Shown piece by piece: positions 7,075 to 11,172 of a stretch of 14,202 nt of DNA. The translations under genes and the position numbers were made by a program. Source of the stretch: Candidatus Omnitrophota bacterium (GTDB taxonomy: Bacteria > Omnitrophota > Gorgyraeia > 2-02-FULL-51-18). Positions within the stretch are counted from its first letter, which is position 1, and each line of letters opens with the position of its first letter. Location of the stretch: assembly GCA_023247935.1 (NCBI GenBank), contig JAHFFM010000033.1:1-14202 (forward strand), given 5' to 3'. Below the pieces are notes generated by a model. That model was not told the origin of the DNA, did not search any database, and saw only the letters and a list, made by a program, of their open reading frames with translations.

Positions 7075-8697
7075 TTGAAAGTAATTTTTAGGTCTACTCC
7101 ATTTTTGGTATTTTTTTTCGTCTTGTTTTCCTTTGTATTCCTTTCGCGCGGACCATTTTTAAACGAGGATGACGAAAAAGTTCGGCTGAATGAAGCTTAT
7201 CTTCGCTCAGGACCTATTTTCCAAAAAGCTTTTGAGCCGGAAGCCGGGTACGAATTGGCTTATTACCGGCCCGTGAATAATCTCATCCTGTCGTCTTTGG
7301 CCCGGACATTCGGCGTCAAATCCTCAACCCCTTTTAGGATGGCAGGCGCTGTGGCATTTTGTGCGATGATAATTGTCGTTTATTTTATCGCCAGGCGATG
7401 TGGTTTGGGAGCGGAGTTGAGTTTGCTTCCGGCCGCTTTCTTTGCTTTTCATCCGTTTAACAGCTGGTTTTATTTTCAGGGAGCGTGGACAGCGAATTCT
7501 CTGGCGTTTTGCTTGATGTGGGCGGTTTGGCAAATATATGAAAAGAGCATCCTGAGATGGAAGGTCACGCCAAAGATTTTTTTCTATTTGTTATTCCTTT
7601 CGTACGCGGCGTGTCTTTGTAAGGACAGTGCGGCATTGATTTTTCCCATTATTTTAATTCACGCGCTTACGGTAAAAGGTGGAGATAAGCGGCAAAAGCG
7701 CTTCGCGGCCGCGGGGGTGTTCCTAGGAGTTTATCTTTACGTGATTCAACGCCAATGGTTGATTCATCCGGATCCGCACTTATTTCCGTCAAAACCCTGG
7801 TTCGCGATTTCTCATGCCGGCTGGCTTTGGGTGGAATACGTGTTTCATTTTCTGAGAGGGGCGCATTTGAATTATGGCCGCGCCGTATGGGCGGCTCCGG
7901 GATTGCCTATAACCGTCGCGGTCACGGGCTTTTTTCTTTTTATTCTATGGAGAAGCCGTCATCGGCGTGAAGAGGCTTTTCTTTTTGCGTGCCTGGGAAT
8001 TTTTGCGTCAGAAAGCGTGTTGGGTTCTTTTAGAAGTTTTTGGATTTTTCCCACAAGAGTTCAATATGCCGGATCTATTTTCTTTTTATGGTTTGTGGTA
8101 TTTCTGAAAAACAGATGGTCTTTCATTTTAAAACCATTCCAAAAAATGATTATCGTGGCTGTCACCTTGATTCTTGCAGCTTATTCAGTTTTCAGCTTTG
8201 AGCATATTAAAGCCGCGCAAAATAAAGAAACCTTTTACGCTGATCACAATCAAACGCCTTACAGCGCCAAACTTTTGTATATCGAGGGCCGCTGGCGGAT
8301 GGAGAAAGAAGAATGGAGGAAGGCGGAGGCATTATTTCAGCAAAGCCTGAACTTATACAAATCCACTTTGGCCTATAAAAATCTAGGTATTACGCTGAAT
8401 CATGAGGAACGCTACCTCGAAGCGATCAATTCTTTTGCGGAAGCTTTGAAACTTAACTCAAAAAATCTAGCCGTCCTTGAAAATCTGGCCATTTCTTTAA
8501 ATAAGGCCTCTTGGGACAATCTCGACCTCGCGGCCAAATTAGACCCTTTGAACGACGCGCACATCGTTTACAACAACCTCGGCGTCCTTTTGGCCGAAAA
8601 AGGCGAAACCCAAAAAGCCAAAACTCTTTTTGAATATTCTTTATCTATATCCCCAGATTTTATCCCCGCCCGCCACAACCTAGAATTGCTAGGCTAA
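7075..8697 (+). CDS. Polytopic GT-C-like membrane protein with C-terminal TPR repeats
   Basis: 540 residues from TTG 7075, four bases after the preceding stop, with a weak GGTGA upstream. The first ~390 residues hold about nine hydrophobic segments, beginning with 'FLVFFFVLFSFVFL'. The first external loop contains an acidic pair D32-D33 ('LNEDDEKVRLNE') and then 'YYRPVNNLIL' (Y64-R65-P66). This arrangement is typical of GT-C glycosyltransferases such as the TMTC/PMT group, where the acidic residues are catalytic. From about residue 402 the protein becomes soluble, with several TPR-like helix pairs ('WRKAEALFQQSLNLYKSTLAYKNLG', 'YLEAINSFAEALKL', 'AKTLFEYSLSISPDFIPA'). The likely role is transfer of sugar from a polyprenyl-phosphate donor to protein or envelope glycan; no substrate can be named. 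Confidence 0.68.
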   Translation: MKVIFRSTPFLVFFFVLFSFVFLSRGPFLNEDDEKVRLNEAYLRSGPIFQKAFEPEAGYELAYYRPVNNLILSSLARTFGVKSSTPFRMAGAVAFCAMIIVVYFIARRCGLGAELSLLPAAFFAFHPFNSWFYFQGAWTANSLAFCLMWAVWQIYEKSILRWKVTPKIFFYLLFLSYAACLCKDSAALIFPIILIHALTVKGGDKRQKRFAAAGVFLGVYLYVIQRQWLIHPDPHLFPSKPWFAISHAGWLWVEYVFHFLRGAHLNYGRAVWAAPGLPITVAVTGFFLFILWRSRHRREEAFLFACLGIFASESVLGSFRSFWIFPTRVQYAGSIFFLWFVVFLKNRWSFILKPFQKMIIVAVTLILAAYSVFSFEHIKAAQNKETFYADHNQTPYSAKLLYIEGRWRMEKEEWRKAEALFQQSLNLYKSTLAYKNLGITLNHEERYLEAINSFAEALKLNSKNLAVLENLAISLNKASWDNLDLAAKLDPLNDAHIVYNNLGVLLAEKGETQKAKTLFEYSLSISPDFIPARHNLELLG

Positions 8698-8703
8698 TTT
8701 CGC

Positions 8704-8888
8704 TATTGACCCACATAAAAATAACCAGCCAAACGGGTCCTGTCACATGAAACCTATTTTATTTATCCAAAAACGCTATCAGGACCTCAAGAAAAGACTC
8801 CGGGTTGCGATGTGCTGTCCTTTTTGGATAAATAAGAATAGATTCCATGCGCCACCCGTTTGGCTTGTTATTTTTAGGTAGGGCAATA
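8704..8888. repeat. ~185-bp imperfect palindrome (MITE-like or structured RNA)
   Basis: Two arms of about 65 bases are largely complementary, starting TATTG at 8704 and ending CAATA at 8888. The best-conserved blocks are TAAAAATAAC.AGCCAAACGGGT (8717-8738 against the complement of 8854-8875) and ATTTATCCAAAAA (8761-8773 against the complement of 8821-8833). The left arm has an extra ~7-base bulge before AGGAC, which pairs with GTCCT (8818-8822). The loop is about 30 bases and includes GACTCCGGGTTGCG. No coding frame is credible. This element and its flanks fill the space between the GT-C gene and the HigB remnant. The structure could be an insertion-derived MITE, a long bidirectional terminator or a non-coding RNA; the sequence does not decide. 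Confidence 0.75.
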
Positions 8889-8902
8889 AATACTTTTTTG
8901 AG

Positions 8903-8908
8903 TATAAT
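8903..8908 (+). promoter_or_regulatory. Perfect -10 hexamer upstream of the higBA remnant
   Basis: TATAAT at 8903-8908 matches the sigma-70 -10 consensus exactly. No good -35 lies 16-18 bases upstream. It stands 14 bases after the right end of the large palindrome, ahead of the toxin-antitoxin remnant, and may be its surviving promoter. Confidence 0.35.
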
Positions 8909-8941
8909 ACGGGCTTTCGCAAACGTATTTGCTTACCTTAA

Positions 8942-9049
8942 AGGTCAAAACAGGGGATTAAGACACCAAAACAAGATACAAATCTAATTTCGAAACGTTT
9001 AAAAACCGCACAGCAAGATTATCAAGAAACTTATGAAAGAAGTGAGTGA
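8942..9049 (+). pseudogene. higB: C-terminal remnant of a HigB/RelE-type toxin
   Basis: A 35-codon open stretch ending TGA at 9047-9049 contains 'KQGIKTPKQD' followed by 'ISKRLKTAQQDYQETYE'. This matches the characteristic C-terminal end of HigB-family toxins, a 'KKTQKTPKQEI..A..R' pattern followed by a charged helix. An in-frame TAA at 8939-8941 cuts it off from anything upstream, and no HigB N-terminal part is recognisable between the palindrome and this point. HigB toxins cleave ribosome-bound mRNA, so losing the N-terminal fold should abolish activity. The position three bases before an antitoxin ATG fits the higB-higA gene order. The family call rests on motif memory, but the adjacent HigA-type antitoxin makes it much stronger. 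Confidence 0.6.
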
Positions 9050-9052
9050 CCT

Positions 9053-9097
9053 ATGAGAAGCAGGGTCCAAAGGGGAAGTGGCAATGTTTTTGCAGAT
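9053..9097 (+). pseudogene. higA: Out-of-frame N-terminus of the HigA-type antitoxin
   Basis: ATG 9053 opens a frame reading 'MRSRVQRGSGNVFAD', which is the family's usual N-terminal 'SGNVFADLG' motif. The frame then meets TAA at 9116-9118. Dropping one A at about 9098 joins it to the downstream frame as D-I-G-I-S-H-P, matching the family's 'FADLGLPNPEE'. The native start is therefore probably 9053, and a single-base insertion (real or a sequencing error) separates it from the rest. Confidence 0.65.
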
Positions 9098-9386
9098 AAT
9101 AGGTATTTCCCATCCTAAAAGAGTCATGGCTCGCGCTCAAGTTGTGGCGCGCATTTCAGAGATCATAAAGAAAAAAGGGCTAACTGAAAAAAAGAACGCC
9201 GTGCTGCTTGGTATTCCCCAATCCAAAGTTTCTTATCTAATGAGCGGGAAGCTCAGTATGTTTTCATTAGATCATTTATTTGAAATTTTTAATTCTCTAG
9301 ACCGAGACGTAAAAATAATCATCCAACCCAAAACCAAAAAAGAGAAATTCGCCACCGCCCAAGTCTTGCTGACCGCCGCAGCTTAA
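9078..9386 (+). CDS. higA: HigA-type XRE-family HTH antitoxin (N-terminus frameshifted)
   Basis: The frame from GTG 9078 gives 102 residues. The first ~8 residues are out-of-frame artefact; the genuine family sequence begins around 'IGISHPKRVMARAQVVARISEII'. The helix-turn-helix is 'KGLTEKKNAVLLGIPQSKVSYLMSGKLSMFSLDHLFEIFNSL', and the end 'DRDVKIIIQPK' is the family's 'GRDVEIVVKPK' segment. Proteins of this type bind and neutralise a HigB toxin and repress their own operon. The DNA-binding core is intact and could still be translated from GTG 9078 or ATG 9126. The cognate toxin upstream is only a remnant. The stop is 17 bases before the PIN-like gene, which may now be its partner or an unrelated neighbour. 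Confidence 0.75.
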   Translation: MAMFLQIIGISHPKRVMARAQVVARISEIIKKKGLTEKKNAVLLGIPQSKVSYLMSGKLSMFSLDHLFEIFNSLDRDVKIIIQPKTKKEKFATAQVLLTAAA

Positions 9387-9403
9387 GATCACAATTTATT
9401 TCT

Positions 9404-10231
9404 ATGAAGACTATATATTTTGATACTTCTATTTATAACAAGCTAATCATTGATGAAGTAATTAAATCTAAAATTATTTCTTTAAAAAATAAAGGGAAAA
9501 TTCAAATTATATTTAGTGAGTATCTATTTGATGAACTGCTATGCACGTATCTTAAGGATCCGAATAAAACTAAAAAAATTTTTCAATGTGTATTAGAAAT
9601 AATTTCTGAAAAAGTGCTAAAGCAAATGGAAATCCTAATTAAGGATGAGGTATATTCTTTTATTTTGGGAGATTCTCAGAGGAGAAAAATATTTTTTGAT
9701 CAGGAGCAGAGAGAATCAATTTTTAAAACAATGAAAAAATTAGCGCGGGGTGATGATGTTCCGAATAAAAAATCAATCCAAGATATTCTAGTATTGAAGA
9801 AGGAGCGACTGCGAAATATTAATGATGTTTATAAAAAATACCAACCTAAGAAAACTTTAAATGATGGAAAGCGATCGAGTTTTGAAGAATTTTATACTTC
9901 GATTTCAACAAAAAAAGAAGAGAACGAATTTTTAATAAAGCTTCTTGAGAATAAAATTCAGGTTGAAAAACGATTTTTTCAAAAGATTATAGGCAATATT
10001 AACAACTTACAATATCTTAGAAGTTATTTGAGGATGATTTCTGCATATCAATATGCGCTTTCTGATTACTTTCAGCGTCCTGGTAGAGGCGATGATTATG
10101 ATTTAAGACACGCAATTGTAGCTAGCAGTTTGGATCTTTTTGTTTGCGACCACAATTTCAAAAAAATTATCCAATGGGCGCTTCCGGGTAATAATATTTT
10201 AACCTTTGATGAATATTTAACTCGTATCTAA
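9404..10231 (+). CDS. PIN-like nuclease with a long helical insertion, family not recognised
   Basis: 275 residues, about twice the length of a VapC toxin. The N-terminus 'MKTIYFDTSIYNKL' has a PIN-type first strand with D7; 'QIIFSEYLFDELL' supplies E39/E44. The C-terminus 'GDDYDLRHAIVASSLDLFVCDHNFKKII' gives D230/D231/D233 and D249 in the positions of the third and fourth acidic residues. Between them lie about 180 residues that are Lys/Glu/Ile-rich and helical, with no motif I recognise. The expected activity is metal-dependent RNA cleavage, as a toxin or defence nuclease; this is inferred from the acidic pattern. No Shine-Dalgarno precedes the ATG. The gene is strikingly AT-rich, with many AAA/ATT/TTT codons, unlike its neighbours, which suggests recent transfer. 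It follows the HigA-type gene by 17 bases. Confidence 0.6.
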   Translation: MKTIYFDTSIYNKLIIDEVIKSKIISLKNKGKIQIIFSEYLFDELLCTYLKDPNKTKKIFQCVLEIISEKVLKQMEILIKDEVYSFILGDSQRRKIFFDQEQRESIFKTMKKLARGDDVPNKKSIQDILVLKKERLRNINDVYKKYQPKKTLNDGKRSSFEEFYTSISTKKEENEFLIKLLENKIQVEKRFFQKIIGNINNLQYLRSYLRMISAYQYALSDYFQRPGRGDDYDLRHAIVASSLDLFVCDHNFKKIIQWALPGNNILTFDEYLTRI

Positions 10232-10254
10232 AGTAGCGCGATAGGTAGCAAGAT

Positions 10255-10383
10255 AGTTGTTTTGTGGCACGTTGGCGCAAGGAGCGACCACGGTGTACCC
10301 GCGTTCAGCGGGTACGAGCGACGCAGCGCCACCGAGCGAGGAGAACCACGGTGGGATTCGACGAGCGGTGCCACAAAACAACT
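10255..10383. mobile_element. 129-bp element with perfect 16-bp terminal inverted repeats (MITE/REP-like)
   Basis: The ends are AGTTGTTTTGTGGCAC (10255-10270) and its exact reverse complement at 10368-10383. Inside are a perfect hairpin GTACCCGC-loop-GCGGGTAC (10295-10315), a direct repeat ACCACGGTG around 10288 and 10345, GGCGC/GCGCC complementary blocks, and CCACCG pairing with CGGTGG. It is much more GC-rich than the preceding PIN-like gene. Short frames across it are arginine-rich artefacts of the repeats. It looks like a non-autonomous palindromic insertion; no flanking target duplication is obvious. It fills most of the 255-base gap between the PIN-like gene and yefM. Confidence 0.7.
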
Positions 10384-10393
10384 GCCTCGCTAG

Positions 10394-10409
10394 ACTCGCC
10401 GCCGCGAGT
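10394..10409. repeat. Short perfect hairpin after the 129-bp element
   Basis: ACTCGC (10394-10399), loop CGCC, GCGAGT (10404-10409) form a six-base stem with no T-run. It stands between the palindromic element and the yefM promoter; its role is unknown. Confidence 0.45.
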
Positions 10410-10432
10410 GATCAGCCCATCTTCAATGATGT

Positions 10433-10468
10433 TTTTACGATTGAATAATCGTACGCTATATGGTACGC
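10433..10468 (+). promoter_or_regulatory. Probable promoter/operator of yefM-yoeB
   Basis: TTTACG (10433-10438) and TATATG (10457-10462) are spaced 18 bases and could be -35 and -10. An inverted repeat TACGATT/AATCGTA (10435-10441 and 10447-10453) overlaps the -35 and spacer. A direct repeat GTACGC (10451-10456 and 10463-10468) brackets the -10. YefM-type antitoxins repress their own promoter through such repeats, so these are good operator candidates. AGGAGG at 10476-10481 then fixes the yefM start. Confidence 0.5.
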
Positions 10469-10486
10469 TTTTGTCAGGAGGAATTT

Positions 10487-10729
10487 ATGACAACTTTTAC
10501 AGCGAGCAAGGCCAGGGCATCTTTTTATAAGTTAATGGATAGAACGGCGGAAGCGCATGAACCTATCCAAATAACCGGCAAAAGACACAATGCCGTGTTG
10601 GTTGCCGAAGAGGACTGGGAGGCTATTCAGGAAACTCTCTATCTTTTATCTGTTCCGGGGATGCGTGAGGCCATCCGCAAGGGCTTGAAAACGCCGCTCA
10701 AGAAATGCAGCTCTACCGTCAAGTGGTGA
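10487..10729 (+). CDS. yefM: Antitoxin YefM (Phd/YefM family)
   Basis: 80 residues from ATG 10487, which has a perfect AGGAGG five bases upstream (10476-10481); the open frame extending further upstream is not used. The N-terminal DNA-binding/dimer domain is 'MTTFTASKARASFYKLMDRTAEAHEPIQIT', followed by 'NAVLVAEEDWEAIQETLYLLS'. The C-terminal toxin-wrapping segment is 'GMREAIRKGLKTPLKKCSSTVKW', matching the family's 'GMRESI..GL..PLEEC...LEW'. It neutralises YoeB and represses the operon. The stop overlaps the toxin's GTG start, the usual arrangement for coupled antitoxin-toxin synthesis. Confidence 0.93.
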   Translation: MTTFTASKARASFYKLMDRTAEAHEPIQITGKRHNAVLVAEEDWEAIQETLYLLSVPGMREAIRKGLKTPLKKCSSTVKW

Positions 10730-10989
10730 AGTGGAGAATCGTCTTTACGCGTCAGGCGCAAAAAGATGCCAGGAAATTGTCAGTCGCTGGACTCCGGCCC
10801 AAAACCGAAAGGCTTCTCCAAACTCTTTCAGAAAATCCTTATCAAAACCCCCCGCCCTATGAAAAACTGATAGGCGACCTGGAAGGCGCTTGCTCACGGC
10901 GCATCAATATTCAGCATCGGCTGGTTTATCAGGTGCTGGGTAAAATCAAGACCATTAAAATAATCCGCATGTGGACGCATTACGAATAA
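10726..10989 (+). CDS. yoeB: Toxin YoeB (Txe/YoeB family mRNA interferase)
   Basis: 87 residues from GTG 10726, which overlaps the yefM TGA (GTGA); an earlier in-frame ATG at 10705 would add 'MQLYRQV', which is not family-like. The RelE-fold protein shows 'KWRIVFTRQAQKDARKL', 'NPYQNPPPYEKLIGDLEGACSRRINIQHRLVYQV' and the end 'IKIIRMWTHYE'. E46 and R65 coincide with the E. coli YoeB catalytic residues, and the terminal H85-Y86 correspond to its H83-Y84. The toxin cleaves translating mRNA in the ribosomal A site. All catalytic positions are present, so the module appears active. Confidence 0.94.
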   Translation: MKWRIVFTRQAQKDARKLSVAGLRPKTERLLQTLSENPYQNPPPYEKLIGDLEGACSRRINIQHRLVYQVLGKIKTIKIIRMWTHYE

Positions 10990-11020
10990 TCATTCCGCCT
11001 CAAATATACAATTAAAGGGA

Positions 11021-11073
11021 ATTAAAGGGACACATCACTTAATTATTTAAATTAAGTGATGTGTCCCTTTAAT
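11021..11073. repeat. Perfect 24-bp-stem hairpin (REP-like palindrome)
   Basis: The left arm 11021-11044, a 5-base loop ATTTA and the right arm 11050-11073 pair without mismatch; the core is GGGACACATCACTTAATT. The first ten bases ATTAAAGGGA are also present as a direct copy at 11011-11020. Palindromes of this style (GGGACA....CACTTAATT) are in my recollection dispersed in environmental bacterial genomes near Y1/REP-associated tyrosine transposases; that link is inference. No T-run follows, but so strong a stem between yoeB and dnaE may also stop transcription in both directions. Confidence 0.85.
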
Positions 11074-11137
11074 CAAACCCACCCCAACAAGTGTCGCACT
11101 TCTAATTACAATTCACGCAAGTGCCAGGTCAAGCTGT

Positions 11138-11166
11138 TTGCATCTTTCATCAAACCGACTTAGAAT
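11138..11166 (+). promoter_or_regulatory. Candidate dnaE promoter, possibly leaderless
   Basis: TTGCAT (11138-11143), a 17-base spacer and TAGAAT (11161-11166) make a plausible sigma-70 pair with a good -10 and weak -35. The -10 ends six bases before the dnaE ATG at 11173, so transcription would begin at or next to the start codon. No Shine-Dalgarno is present upstream of that ATG. The 11074-11137 stretch before it shows nothing else recognisable. Confidence 0.45.
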
Positions 11167-11172
11167 AACAGT

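Noticed and set aside
10295..10315. tRNA or rRNA fragment suggested by the GC-rich hairpin with GTTCA loop
   Set aside because: No acceptor, D or anticodon arm can be built around it, and the loop does not match the T-loop consensus.
10255..10383. Integron attC site
   Set aside because: The ends do not carry the RYYYAAC/GTTRRRY core boxes; the same test fails for the 8704-8888 palindrome.
10257..10530. Two small arginine-rich frames over the 129-bp element
   Set aside because: Their content is explained by the palindromic GC-rich repeats; one also runs into yefM in the wrong frame.
11021..11073. Simple Rho-independent terminator
   Set aside because: There is no T-run after either arm and the stem is far longer than usual; a repeat element explains it better, though it may still terminate.
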